A stretch of 64,000 nt of DNA from Brevibacterium picturae (GTDB lineage Bacteria > Actinomycetota > Actinomycetes > Actinomycetales > Brevibacteriaceae), in contig NZ_LT629739.1 in assembly GCF_900105045.1 (NCBI RefSeq), forward strand, positions 1,736,001-1,800,000, given 5' to 3'. Under the pieces are notes generated by a model. It made no database searches, was not told the origin of the DNA, and saw only the letters and a list, made by a program, of their open reading frames with translations. Both the position numbers and the translations under genes were made by a program. Each line of letters opens with the position of its first letter. Position 1 is the stretch's first letter. Shown here one piece after another: positions 51,339-64,000 of the stretch.

Positions 51339-53008
51339 CGTGCGCTCCCCCGTCCTTGAGAGTATTCGGTTTTGAGTTCCTTGCGGGCGAGTTTCCCGTA
51401 GGCGGTGACGGGCATCGTCTCGACGAAGTGGATCTCCTTGGGCACCTTGTAAGGGGCCAGCGTGGACTTGCACAGAGCGCGCAGCCGCTCGGCCGCATCT
51501 GCATCGGTGACCGTCGGCTCGATGATCGCGATTCCGATCTCTCCCCACTGCGGATCGGGCACGCCGACGACAACGGCCTGGGCCACCTCGGCGTCGGTGA
51601 GAAGGAGTTCCTCGATCTCACGCGGATACACGTTGGACCCGCCGGAGATGTACATATCGGATTTTCGGCCGGTGAGGAACAGGAAGCCGCGCTCGTCGAG
51701 GTAGCCCACGTCGCCGGTGTGGAAGACCCCGTGGGCAAAGGATTCGGCGTTGGCGTCGGCGCGGCCCAGGTACCCGGCGCAGACGGTGGGCCCGCCCACA
51801 CAGACCTCACCCTGCTCACCTGCCGGCAGCTCGGCACCGGTCTCGTCGAGGATGACGATGTCGACGCCGGTGCGGGCACGACCGCAGGTGCCGATGCCGG
51901 CGGAGTCGACGGGGATCTGACCGTGCTCCTCGGGGCGCAAGACCGTGATCGCACCGGTCACCTCGGCGAGGCCGAAGTACTGCACCAGGCAGGGCCCGAG
52001 GCGTTCCAACGCTTGGGACTGGTCGGCCGCGAGCATTGGGGCACCCGCGTAGACGATTCGATTGAGGCTATGATCGGTGGGCCCACGGTCAGCAGGAAAT
52101 CCTGCGACGATGCGGTTGAGGATAGTGGGCACGGTGAAGGCGTTCGTGATCGTATAGCCGTCGATCGAGTCCCACAGAGTGGCCGGATCGGCCTTGCCAC
52201 CAGGGTGGATGATCGAAGGAGTGCCGCCGAAGACCTGCGCGAGCATATGGATCCCCGCCCCGTGCGAGAGCGGTGCGAGCACGAGCGAGGCCCCGTTCTC
52301 GTCCTCGGTGGGGAAGAGATCGCAGCGATGATTCATCAGGACCGCGCCGAGGTGGCGGTGCGTGAACGTCGCCGCCTTGGGTTTGCCCGTGGACCCTGAG
52401 GTGAAGAAGTACCAGCAGGGGTCATCCTCCTCGACCTCGAAGTCCCCGGCTGTCTCGTCTGCGCTCGAGCGGACCACTTCCCGTCGAGCGGACCCTTTAT
52501 AGCCTGTCCCCTCGACGCCAAGTGGTCCGCTCGATGCGGATGGTCCAGCAGGCAGCTCCCCGATCCACAGCACGGCTCCTGTGAAGCCCGTCTGCTTCAG
52601 GGCCTCGACGAAGTCAGCGTGGGCTCGGTCGACGATGATCGCGGCGGGGGCGACATCGGCGCTGATGCTCAGCAGCTCTTCGGTCGACAGTGCGGCATTC
52701 GGTGGGGCGATGACCGCTCCGGCACGGATGATGCCCCAGAAGGATTGGACCACCTCGGCGTGGTTGGCCGAGACGAGGAGGACACTGTCGCGCCTGCCCA
52801 CACCACTGGCCTGGAGCGTGCGGGCCAGAGCCTCGGCGCGGTCGTCTAGGTCCTTCCAGGTCCAGCGCACCGAGTGGTCGTCGTCAATGACAGCGGTGTG
52901 GTCCGGGATCCGGCGTGCCGTCTGGGTGAGGAAGCGGGAGACGTTGACCCCGCGCCGAGGTGTCGGTGTGAAGTCCTTGGCCGGTGAGGTTTGGGAGATG
53001 GCCCGCAT
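51335..53008 (-). CDS. AMP-forming acyl-CoA ligase
   Basis: A 557-residue adenylate-forming enzyme. The P-loop is FFTSGSTGKPKAATFTH (202 on). Further motifs are YFGLAEVTGA, GVFHTGDVGYLDERGFLFLTGRKSDMYISGG and the C-terminal catalytic lysine in TAYGKLARKEL. It activates the imported acid with CoA. Residues about 159-182 are an in-frame insertion encoded by a 70-bp hairpin, just before the P-loop. Its ATG shares a base with the thiolase stop. Confidence 0.92.
   Translation of the reverse strand: MRAISQTSPAKDFTPTPRRGVNVSRFLTQTARRIPDHTAVIDDDHSVRWTWKDLDDRAEALARTLQASGVGRRDSVLLVSANHAEVVQSFWGIIRAGAVIAPPNAALSTEELLSISADVAPAAIIVDRAHADFVEALKQTGFTGAVLWIGELPAGPSASSGPLGVEGTGYKGSARREVVRSSADETAGDFEVEEDDPCWYFFTSGSTGKPKAATFTHRHLGAVLMNHRCDLFPTEDENGASLVLAPLSHGAGIHMLAQVFGGTPSIIHPGGKADPATLWDSIDGYTITNAFTVPTILNRIVAGFPADRGPTDHSLNRIVYAGAPMLAADQSQALERLGPCLVQYFGLAEVTGAITVLRPEEHGQIPVDSAGIGTCGRARTGVDIVILDETGAELPAGEQGEVCVGGPTVCAGYLGRADANAESFAHGVFHTGDVGYLDERGFLFLTGRKSDMYISGGSNVYPREIEELLLTDAEVAQAVVVGVPDPQWGEIGIAIIEPTVTDADAAERLRALCKSTLAPYKVPKEIHFVETMPVTAYGKLARKELKTEYSQGRGSAR
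52465..52534. repeat. 70-bp near-perfect inverted repeat inserted in the acyl-CoA ligase gene
   Basis: The arms 52465-52493 and 52506-52534 (29 bases each) match at 26 positions. The outer 15 bases, TCGAGCGGACCACTT and its complement, are perfect. The loop is CCTTTATAGCCT. The element also holds the direct repeat TCGAGCGGACC at 52465 and 52484. It keeps the reading frame and encodes a flexible Gly/Ser/Arg-rich piece. Confidence 0.8.
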
Positions 53009-54171
53009 CAGTGCGCGCGCTCGAGGATTGAGGCGAAGTTGGACACGGCGGCTCCGCCCATGTTGAAGACCCCGGCCAGTTCCGGATCCTGGATTTGGAT
53101 GCCTGGTGAGCGACCCGTGAGCTGGGCGGCGGCGAGCGCGTGCATGGAGACGCCGGTGGCGCCGATTGGGTGGCCCTTGGCCTTGAGTCCGCCCGAGGGG
53201 TTGACCGGCAGTGCACCGCCGACGGCGGTGGTGCCCTCGGTCAGGAGACGGTGGCCTTGGCCGGGTTCGGCGAGCCCGAAGGCCTCGTATTCGAGGAGTT
53301 CGGCAATGGTGAAGCAGTCGTGGGTCTCAAGCAGGTCGAGGTCGAAAATGTCGATTCCTGCTGCCTCGAGCGCCTGTGCCATGGCTCGGCGAGCGCCGGC
53401 CATCTCCAGGGGGTCGCGCTGGGACAGGGGAAGGACGTCGTTGGCGTTGCCCATGCCGCGCCAGGTCACCGCCTGTGGGGCCGAGGCTGCAACATCCTCG
53501 GCGGCCATGACCATGCCGACGGCCCCGTCGGAGACCATCGAGCAGTCGGTGCGGCGCAGTGGTTCGGCCACGTAGGGGTTCTTCTCCGAGACCGCGTTGC
53601 AGAAGTCGAAGCCGAGGTCCTTCTGCATGTGGGCCAGCGGATTCTGGGAGCCGTTGGCGTGGTTCTTCGCGGCAATCCTGGCGAGTGTCTCCGAATGGTC
53701 GCCGTAGCGGTCGAAGTACTGGCGGGCGATCTCGCCGAAGACTCCGGCGAAGGATTTGTAGTGTTCTTCCTCTTCCCGGTAACTGGCACTGAGCAGGACC
53801 TCGTTGACGTCGTGGCCCGATGCCTGGGTCATGCGCTCGGCGCCGATGACCAGCGCGGTCTTGTGCCGGCCGGCAGCGATGGAGTCATGGGCGGAAAAGA
53901 CAGCGGTGGAGCCCGTGGCGCAGGCGTTCTCGTGCCGATGAGCCGGGGTGAGGGCGAGCTCGGGGAACACGACTCCGGGAAGTGCCGCCTCGAATCCCTG
54001 CTTCGACAGACCGTTGTTGTAGACGCCGACATGGATGACGTCGATGTCGGCCGGCTCGAGGCCCGCATCGGCGATGGCATCGCGCGCGACATCGGCCATC
54101 ATTTCAGGAAGCGGCGATTCGGAACGTCCGAACTTTCCGTGGGACCAACCGATGATCGCAGGCTTGGGCAT
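53008..54171 (-). CDS. Thiolase-family protein (SCP2/acetyltransferase type)
   Basis: A 387-residue thiolase-fold enzyme. The start at 54171 is preferred over the GTG two codons earlier because GGAG then lies at proper spacing. Active-site features are the cysteine in ENACATGS, the histidine in ETHDCF and GGLKAKGHPIGATG. Its variant is like SCP2-type thiolases, which cleave unusual 3-ketoacyl-CoAs. It is the first gene of the operon that runs to the MOSC gene. Confidence 0.9.
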   Translation of the reverse strand: MPKPAIIGWSHGKFGRSESPLPEMMADVARDAIADAGLEPADIDVIHVGVYNNGLSKQGFEAALPGVVFPELALTPAHRHENACATGSTAVFSAHDSIAAGRHKTALVIGAERMTQASGHDVNEVLLSASYREEEEHYKSFAGVFGEIARQYFDRYGDHSETLARIAAKNHANGSQNPLAHMQKDLGFDFCNAVSEKNPYVAEPLRRTDCSMVSDGAVGMVMAAEDVAASAPQAVTWRGMGNANDVLPLSQRDPLEMAGARRAMAQALEAAGIDIFDLDLLETHDCFTIAELLEYEAFGLAEPGQGHRLLTEGTTAVGGALPVNPSGGLKAKGHPIGATGVSMHALAAAQLTGRSPGIQIQDPELAGVFNMGGAAVSNFASILERAH

Positions 54172-54248
54172 GGACACTCCTTTGGATCCGCCACCGAGGT
54201 GGGACAGTCGACAGTAACTCCTGCTGTCATACTTTCGTCAGTCCCAGT

Positions 54249-54260
54249 TATTGGTCAATA
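54249..54260. promoter_or_regulatory. Palindrome TATTGGTCAATA upstream of the thiolase operon
   Basis: TATTG-GT-CAATA is a perfect interrupted palindrome about 80 bp before the thiolase start. On the minus strand it contains TTGACC, a good -35 hexamer; no convincing -10 is visible downstream. It is a candidate TetR- or FadR-type operator. The rest of the 312-bp gap 54172-54483 shows no gene. Confidence 0.4.
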
Positions 54261-54345
54261 CGAATCCACCATATGGAACGAGGAGTGTCTCACCCAGGCG
54301 GCACCACCCCCAAGAAACAGAGGGAGTACAAACCGCCACGTCGAA

Positions 54346-54405
54346 ACCACGCCGCTGCGTCGGGGCTCCGGTGCACGCCCGTGTGTGTCGACGCAGCGGC
54401 GTGGT
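54346..54405. repeat. Dispersed intergenic stem-loop, copy 1 (terminator-like)
   Basis: The 17-base arm 54346-54362 is a perfect complement of 54389-54405 (core CGCCGCTGCGTCG), with a 26-nt loop. It lies 79 bp downstream of the dimethylglycine oxidase stop (minus strand). The same element with compensated changes recurs at 62385-62454. Confidence 0.7.
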
Positions 54406-54483
54406 CTCGGTGAGAGCGAAGTAGCCAACCGGGCCGCGCCTGCGCAGGCTTTCACGACTTCAAGCCCTCAGAAGCGCAGCGAC

Positions 54484-58579
<4,096 letters not shown>

Positions 58580-58583
<4 letters not shown>

Positions 58584-59884
58584 CCCACGTGCTCCCGCAT
58601 CCGAGTCACGTACCAGTTGATGAAGGCCTCGACCTGATATTCGCTCTTCATATATGGGCCCTGCTCGTAGACCGGACTCATCGCTCCCCGTTGACAAAGC
58701 TCGACGAAGTTCTTGTCCTGCAGGTTCGTCTGCTTCCACGTATGCGTCAGCGTCTCGAGGTCGTAGTCGACGCCCTCGACCGCATCATCGGCGACGAGCC
58801 AGGTGGTACGCACAAGCGTGCGATGCGCGTTGATCGGGAGCACCGTGAAGGTCACCACATGATCGCCGAGGAGGTGGAACCAGCTGTTGGGCTGCAGGTG
58901 CATCGAGCAGCGACCCAAACGAAAATCGGGAAGGTCGCCGAGGAGCTTCTTCACCAGGCGTCGGCCGTCGGCCGAGAACGACTCCCCCTGTCCGTCGAGG
59001 GATTCGCGTGAGATCCGGATGCCGGCAACGCGAGTATCGAGTTCCTCGACGACTTCGTAGGGCAGTCCGTAGCGGCGGCACCGGTACTCCAGTGAGGCCT
59101 GAGCCTGCTGGTTGCGGTCCCAGACATCCTCGAGATGCGGTGGGATCGTCTCATCGGTCAGTCCCCACGTCGGGAACAGGGCACAGGCGAGCTCCGGGTG
59201 GCCGTCGCAGTGATAGCACTCGCGGTTGTTCTCCATCACGAGCTTCCAGTTGGCCTCCTCCACGATGTTCTGCTGATAGGCCACCTTCGTCTTAGCCAGT
59301 TCATGCGGGGCGACATAGGGCTCGAAGATCCTCGCTGTGTCATCGAAGTCGGCAGGGGGTTCCTCGGCCAGACACAGAAAGACGAGGCCCGCGACGATCT
59401 TTCCGTGGGCACGTTTGAGTGAATAGCAGGCCTTGTCGAATTCCATCTCGCCCGGCGCCGAGGCGTGGATGAGGTCGCCCTCGGGCGAATAGGTCCACGA
59501 GTGGTAGCCGCAGACCAGGTTGCCCGTGGTCCCGTTGTCCGCGGTCAGTACTCGGGCGCCTCGGTGGCGGCACACGTTGTGGAGGACATTGACTCCGCCG
59601 TCGTCGGTGCGCAGCACGATTAGGGAGTAGGGACCGTAGTCGAGCGTGACGTAGTCACCGGGCTCGGGGATCTCCGCGACGCTGCAGGCGAAGACCCAGC
59701 TCTGCCCGAAGATGGCCTGCATATCGAGGTTGAAGAGATGATCATCGGTGTAGAACGGCGCCTCGAGGGAGAAGCCGGTGCGTCGGGTATCGAGGAGCTG
59801 TCGAGTTTCGTCGAGCCTCTCTTCGCTGAAGCCGGCAGGGAAGCCCCGCTTCGTCGGCGCCAGATTCACTGCGGTCAATTCCAT
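58580..59884 (-). CDS. gbcA: Glycine betaine demethylase oxygenase GbcA (Rieske)
   Basis: A 434-residue Rieske oxygenase. The [2Fe-2S] ligands are C105-x-H107 and C125-x2-H128 (NVCRHRG and CGYHSW). The mononuclear iron region is ENNRECYHCDGHPEL with H225 and H229. AGGGAG abuts the ATG, so a TTG two codons on is an alternative start. It starts glycine betaine breakdown by removing one methyl group as formaldehyde. It is coupled to gbcB and divergent from a LysR gene. Confidence 0.92.
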
Positions 59885-60017
59885 CTCCCTTGATGTGTGC
59901 TGCACCTTGATCCGTGCTGTCACCCACGACATTAGCGATGTGGACACTGCAGGAAAAGCGCGAGATTGTGGTGGATTATGAGCGGATTCTCCGTATGATC
60001 TCGGGCACAATAGTGCC

Positions 60018-60944
60018 ATGATCGATCCGCGTCTCATCACGCTTCGCACCTTCGCCGCCTGCGGCACCGTCGCCGCCACCGCCGAGCTCACCGGATACTC
60101 GCCCTCCGCAGTGTCCGGGCAGCTGCGCGAACTCCAGGCGAACCTCGGGATGACCCTGCTGACCAGGGACGGTCGCGGGCTTCGACTGACGGCGACGGGT
60201 CGACATCTCGTGCGACGCTCGGACAGGCTCATCGCCGAATGGGAGGACATCCGCGCCTCGTCGCTGAGCGCCGGTGACCAGTCCCCCACACATTTCGGCA
60301 TCGGCGGCTTCTCGACGGCATCGTCGAATCTGCTCGCCCCGCTCGCGGCCCACCTGCGCACCTCGCATCCGGAGTCCTCGGTGCACGTGACTGAGGCCAG
60401 CCCGACGCGCTGCTTCGAACTCCTCATCGCCGAGCGCATCGACCTCGCCGTGGTCGTGTCGATGCAGGGCGATGTCCAGGTCGAGGACGATCCGCGGTTC
60501 GAGAAGGTCGACCTCCTCGATGATCCGCTCGACGTCATGGTGCCCTCCGACCACAGGGTCGCCACGCTCGAATCCGTGACGCTGGCCGAACTGGCCGCCG
60601 AGGACTGGATCACCGCCGTGCCCGGATCGCCTTATCACGCGCTGTTCATCGCCGCCTTCACCGCGGCCGGCGTGACCCCGAGGATCTCGCACGAATCCGT
60701 CGAATGGGAGACGCAGGCGGCACTCGTCGGTGTCGGTGTGGGCGTCAGTCTGCTGCCTCGACTGGTCAGCCTCGCCGGGGAGGACAATGTCACCCGAGTC
60801 CGCCTGAGCGGGCCGGGCCGACTCAGCCGGAAGATCGTCGCCGCGGTCCGGGCGGGCAGCCGCAATTCGCCCCTGATCAGGGAATCCCTCCGGCATCTGC
60901 GGTCGACCTCTCAGCACATTCTGGCGACTCGCCTCGGCGAATAG
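60018..60944 (+). CDS. LysR-family regulator of the glycine betaine operon
   Basis: A 308-residue LysR protein. The HTH is VAATAELTGYSPSAVSGQLRELQANLGMTLLTRDGR. The effector domain starts near residue 90 (HFGIGGFSTASSNLLAPLA). CACAAT lies 6 bases before the ATG, so a leaderless start is likely. It is divergent from gbcA, its probable target, with quaternary amines as likely effectors. Confidence 0.9.
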   Translation: MIDPRLITLRTFAACGTVAATAELTGYSPSAVSGQLRELQANLGMTLLTRDGRGLRLTATGRHLVRRSDRLIAEWEDIRASSLSAGDQSPTHFGIGGFSTASSNLLAPLAAHLRTSHPESSVHVTEASPTRCFELLIAERIDLAVVVSMQGDVQVEDDPRFEKVDLLDDPLDVMVPSDHRVATLESVTLAELAAEDWITAVPGSPYHALFIAAFTAAGVTPRISHESVEWETQAALVGVGVGVSLLPRLVSLAGEDNVTRVRLSGPGRLSRKIVAAVRAGSRNSPLIRESLRHLRSTSQHILATRLGE

Positions 60945-61131
60945 GACGCCATCAGGGCTCTGCTCCGCGCTTTCTGAGACAGCTGATGCTGACGTCCGAG
61001 ACGGCTATTGACAGACGCACGAGCAAACGGCGAGACTGCAGTCACGTCTGATGAAAGACTGGTATTTCAGGAGGCCGGTCGGCTCTCCTGAGGTTCGCCG
61101 CTTCCACATTCACTCGAATGGAGACTCAACG

Positions 61132-62346
61132 ATGAGCAACAAGGCAATCAGCTATGCAGGTCCCGGCAAGGTCGAGGTCGTCGACACCGAGTATCCCGAG
61201 TTCGTCCTCAAGGATGGGCCCGGCGTCCATCCAGAAAACGTCGGCCGCAAGGTCAACCACGGCGTCATCCTCAAGACCGTGGCCACGAACATCTGCGGCT
61301 CCGACCAGCACATGGTCCGCGGCCGCACCACCGCTCCGGAGGGCCTCGTCCTCGGGCATGAGATCACCGGCGAGGTCGTCGAGGTCGGCCCTGATGTCGA
61401 GTTCGTCAAGGTCGGCGACCTCGTGTCCGTGCCGTTCAACATCTCCTGCGGACGCTGCCGGAACTGCATCGAACGCCAGACCGGCATCTGCCTCAACGTC
61501 AACCCCGACCGCCCAGGCTCGGCCTACGGCTACGTCGACATGGGCGGATGGGTCGGCGGACAGGCCGAGTACGTCCTCGTTCCCTACGCCGACTGGAACG
61601 TTCTGAAGTTCCCGGACAAGGACCAGGCGATGGAGAAGATTCTCGATCTGGCCATGCTCTCCGACATCTTCCCCACGGGCTTCCACGGCGCGGTCGGCGC
61701 CGGAGTCACGATCGGCTCGACGGTCTACGTCGCCGGTGCAGGTCCGGTCGGAATCGCCGCGGCCACCTCGGCGCAGCTGCTCGGCGCATCGGTCGTCATC
61801 GTCGGCGACCTCAACGAGGACCGGCTCGCCCAGGCACGCGGCTTCGGCTGTGAGACCGTCGATGTGTCCAAGGGCGACCCGAAGGATCAGATCGAGCAGA
61901 TCCTCGGCACTCCCGAGGTCGACTGCGGCATCGATGCTGTGGGCTTCGAAGCGCGCGGCCACGGCAAGGATGCAGCCACAGAGGCACCGGCAACTGTGCT
62001 CAACTCGCTCATGGACATTACCCGGGCCGGCGGCAGCCTGGGCATCCCCGGCCTCTACGTCACCGGCGATCCGGGAGCGGCCGACAAGGCGGCCCAGCAA
62101 GGATCCCTGTCGATGCGCTTCGGACTGGGCTTCGCGAAGTCACACGTCTTCGTCACCGGTCAGTGCCCGGTCATGAAGTACAACCGCGGCCTGATGCACG
62201 CGATCCTCAACGACAAAGTCTCGATCGCGAAAAACGTCAATGCCACCCCGATCGCGCTCGAGGATGCCCCGCAGGGCTACGCCGACTTCGACTCAGGTGT
62301 GGCGAAGAAGTTCGTCCTCGACCCCCACGGCCTGATCAAGGCCTGA
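61132..62346 (+). CDS. fdhA: Glutathione-independent formaldehyde dehydrogenase
   Basis: A 404-residue zinc dehydrogenase closely like the Pseudomonas putida-type enzyme. The catalytic zinc residues are Cys55 (NICGSDQHMVRGR) and His76 (LGHEITGEV). The structural zinc is C106-x2-C109-x2-C112-x7-C120. Further family hallmarks are YGYVDMG, AGAGPVGIAAA and DAVGFEARGHG. The start at 61132 follows GGAG at eight bases. It oxidises the formaldehyde released during glycine betaine and dimethylglycine demethylation, and it is placed next to that operon. Confidence 0.95.
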   Translation: MSNKAISYAGPGKVEVVDTEYPEFVLKDGPGVHPENVGRKVNHGVILKTVATNICGSDQHMVRGRTTAPEGLVLGHEITGEVVEVGPDVEFVKVGDLVSVPFNISCGRCRNCIERQTGICLNVNPDRPGSAYGYVDMGGWVGGQAEYVLVPYADWNVLKFPDKDQAMEKILDLAMLSDIFPTGFHGAVGAGVTIGSTVYVAGAGPVGIAAATSAQLLGASVVIVGDLNEDRLAQARGFGCETVDVSKGDPKDQIEQILGTPEVDCGIDAVGFEARGHGKDAATEAPATVLNSLMDITRAGGSLGIPGLYVTGDPGAADKAAQQGSLSMRFGLGFAKSHVFVTGQCPVMKYNRGLMHAILNDKVSIAKNVNATPIALEDAPQGYADFDSGVAKKFVLDPHGLIKA

Positions 62347-62384
62347 GGCACCAGCAGCGCCACCAGCGCCACCAGGAACCTCCG

Positions 62385-62454
62385 CCGAAACACGGGCGCT
62401 GCGTCGAAACACATGGGTGCAAACCCGAGTGTCGGCGCAGCACCCGTGTTTCGG
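62385..62454. repeat. Dispersed intergenic stem-loop, copy 2, with a partial third copy
   Basis: The arm 62385-62403 pairs with 62436-62454 over 19 bases with one mismatch (core ACACGGGCGCTGCG). It aligns with copy 1 at 54346-54405, including the loop. The right arm is repeated at 62484-62505 (21 of 22 identical to 62433-62454). It follows fdhA and may end its transcript. Confidence 0.7.
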
Positions 62455-62573
62455 AGCCAGGGCCCCGCGCCCCGCCCGCTTCTCGGCGCGGCACCCGTGT
62501 TTCGGCGTCGCGGGTGTGCTGCGGGTGGGCTGCGGGTGGGACGCAGGCAGGCTGGGCAGCTCAGGCCAAGAGG

Positions 62574-62646
62574 CTCAGCGCAGCTGATGCCTCAGCCCCG
62601 CTGGCGCCTCAGCGCAGCTGGTGCCTCTGCCCCGCTGGCGCCTCAG
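62574..62646. repeat. 34-bp tandem duplication at the end of the amidohydrolase gene
   Basis: Unit 1 is 62574-62607 and unit 2 is 62608-62641. The next CTCAGCGCA starting at 62642 belongs to the stop-codon end of the M20 gene. The units differ at only a couple of bases. This looks like a recent slippage of the gene's 3' end. Confidence 0.75.
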
Positions 62647-63869
62647 CGCACCTCGTCCGCCAAACGCGTGAACGCCAGATGCGCCAGCGCCGCGGCCTGG
62701 TCGCCGAGCAGCCCGTCGTCGAAGGCCACCCGGGGCGAATGGTTCGTCTCCGCGCTCGGGTCGACGCCCTCGGGCGTTGCTCCGAGGAACACGAACGTAC
62801 CCGGCACCTTCTCGAGCACGTAGGAGAAGTCCTCCGAGCCCATCCGCGGCACGGCCATCTCCTCGACTTGCTCGGTGCCGAAGACCTCGCCGAGGCGGTC
62901 GATGACCAGTCTGGACTCGGCGGGATTGTTCACGGTCACGGGGAATCCGATTCTGAAGTCCACCTCGGCGGTGCACCTGTGCGCCCGGGCAATGTTCTCG
63001 GCGATCTCGGGCACACGCTGCTGCAGCAGAGCGATCGAATCCGCGGAGAGGTAGCGGACCGAGGCGGTGAGCTTCGCGGTGTCCGGGATGATGTTGCTGG
63101 CCTGTGAGCCCTCGAGCTGAGTCACGGAGACGACGACGGGATCGAAGATGTCGAAGGAGCGGGTCGTCATCGTGTTCAGGGCGAGCGCGATCTCGGCGAC
63201 GGCAGGCACCGGGTCACGGGTGGCCTGCGGTTGGGAGCTGTGGCCACCGGCGCCGTGAACGGTCAGATTGAGGTCGGCGAATCCGGCCATCAGCGGGCCG
63301 CCCTTGGTGGTGAACCTTCCGCGCTTGTCGGCCTCAACATGGATTCCGTATGCGGCGATGACAGGCACCCCAGCGGCCTCGAGCATACCCTCGGCAAGCA
63401 TCGGTTCTGCACCTCCCTCAACCTCCTCGGCGGGCTGAAACATGAACACGATGGAACCAGGCAGCTCGTCCCGGTGCGCCGCGAGCAGACGAGCCGCACC
63501 GACGAGGCCTGCCGTGTGCATGTCGTGGCCGCAGGCGTGCATATTGCCGTTCGTCGACGCATAGTCGAGGCCGGTGTCCTCGGCCACGGGCAAGGCATCC
63601 ATGTCCCCACGCAGCAGCACGGCAGGTCCCGGGCGCTCTCCCTTGAGCACGGCAACGATCGAGCTCAGCGACTCCCCCGTCGTGATCTCGAGGCCCAGAT
63701 CGGCGAGCTCATCCAAGACGGTCTTCTGAGTGAAGGGCAGCTGGAAGCCGAGCTCTGGATTGGCGTGCAGGGTGCGGCGCAAGGTGACGAGATCGTCGTG
63801 GAGGCTACGGGCTTCGGTGCGGAAATCTGGGGCAGCGGCGGACGATGATACGGATGGCGATGCGGACAT
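62643..63869 (-). CDS. M20D amidohydrolase (hippurate hydrolase-like)
   Basis: A 408-residue metal-dependent amidohydrolase. Motifs are LLRGDMDALPV, NMHACGHDMHTAGLVGAARLL, MFQPAEEVEGGAEP with the catalytic glutamate, and GSEDFSYVLE. The dimerisation domain lies about 190-300 (HGAGGHSSQPQATRDPV). The start at 63869 is 11 bases after AAGGAG, a wide but workable spacing. It probably cleaves N-acyl amino acids or amino-acid conjugates; the true substrate is unknown. Confidence 0.9.
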   Translation of the reverse strand: MSASPSVSSSAAAPDFRTEARSLHDDLVTLRRTLHANPELGFQLPFTQKTVLDELADLGLEITTGESLSSIVAVLKGERPGPAVLLRGDMDALPVAEDTGLDYASTNGNMHACGHDMHTAGLVGAARLLAAHRDELPGSIVFMFQPAEEVEGGAEPMLAEGMLEAAGVPVIAAYGIHVEADKRGRFTTKGGPLMAGFADLNLTVHGAGGHSSQPQATRDPVPAVAEIALALNTMTTRSFDIFDPVVVSVTQLEGSQASNIIPDTAKLTASVRYLSADSIALLQQRVPEIAENIARAHRCTAEVDFRIGFPVTVNNPAESRLVIDRLGEVFGTEQVEEMAVPRMGSEDFSYVLEKVPGTFVFLGATPEGVDPSAETNHSPRVAFDDGLLGDQAAALAHLAFTRLADEVR

Positions 63870-64000
63870 GGACGCGGTTCTCCTTCGGGCCGAATGAACT
63901 GTGAGTCCGACTCTACTGAGGTTCAGACCGCACTGATCAGCAGACCCTACTGAGAATCGGGTCTGACTGCATTGTCATTGGCGGCGACGGAACGTGGTGC
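63870..64000. other. Window-end intergenic sequence
   Basis: This is upstream of the amidohydrolase. It carries the AAGGAG ribosome site at the left edge. No further gene or motif is recognised before the window ends. Confidence 0.5.

Overview
The window is high-GC, tightly packed, and full of actinobacterial transport and catabolic families. Gene content, GTG starts, AGGAG-type ribosome sites, probable leaderless regulators and a very Arthrobacter-like dimethylglycine oxidase point to Actinomycetota, order Micrococcales. Brevibacterium is my best guess, from general impression only. There is no rRNA, tRNA, CRISPR array, intact insertion sequence or phage gene. The window is an accessory catabolic region: about 50 genes in roughly ten modules, most with their own IclR, GntR, LysR, MarR or ArsR regulator.

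Layout. (1) 0.1-6.8 kb (+): phosphonate uptake and breakdown: FAD amine oxidase, PhnD, PhnC, a fused PhnE1-PhnE2, a phosphonatase-like HAD hydrolase and a zinc alcohol dehydrogenase, with two similar HutC/PhnF-like boxes. (2) 6.8-12.7 kb (-): hydroxy-acid/sugar oxidation (HpcH/HpaI aldolase, FAD/Fe-S dehydrogenase, GMC oxidoreductase, gluconate-dehydrogenase-3-like subunit), divergent from IclR, SDR and YgiN-like genes (12.9-15.0 kb, +). (3) 15.0-23.4 kb (-): FMN reductase, IclR, TctABC carboxylate importer, two family III CoA transferases and an HMG-CoA-lyase-like enzyme, probably import, CoA activation and cleavage of a branched dicarboxylate. (4) 23.9-24.3 kb: a very low-complexity Gly/Gln/Asp protein ending at a perfect 48-nt palindrome. 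(5) 24.4-27.8 kb (-): FAH-family hydrolase, universal stress protein, APC permease. (6) 28.1-30.3 kb (+): ArsR regulator plus AHSA1-domain protein under a duplicated operator, then a cysteine-desulfhydrase-like PLP enzyme. (7) 30.3-38.1 kb (-): a six-gene overlapping operon for peptide ABC import with an embedded, apparently cytosolic gamma-glutamyltransferase and its own GntR repressor. (8) 38.3-43.6 kb: DUF1275 and FUSC membrane proteins, MarR, M20 dipeptidase, LysR. (9) 43.8-45.6 kb (+): IclR and a double PCC/DUF296 protein; 45.7-54.2 kb (-): thiolase, acyl-CoA ligase, SDR, TRAP DctPQM, SDR and MOSC, an uptake and beta-oxidation-like operon for an unknown acid. (10) 54.5-62.3 kb: glycine betaine demethylation (Rieske oxygenase GbcA, reductase GbcB, dimethylglycine oxidase), a LysR regulator, and glutathione-independent formaldehyde dehydrogenase to remove the one-carbon product. 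A hippurate-hydrolase-like M20 enzyme closes the window.

The most unexpected signals are not genes. One decamer, CACCTCGGCG and its complement, occurs at least 27 times and sits almost always in frame as Thr-Ser-Ala or Ala-Glu-Val codons. A 70-bp near-perfect hairpin lies in frame inside the acyl-CoA ligase gene. There is also a two-copy dispersed intergenic stem-loop, a 23-bp-period triple repeat that may be an IS21-type end, and several clear paired operators. All family assignments come from reading motifs by eye; no database search was run.
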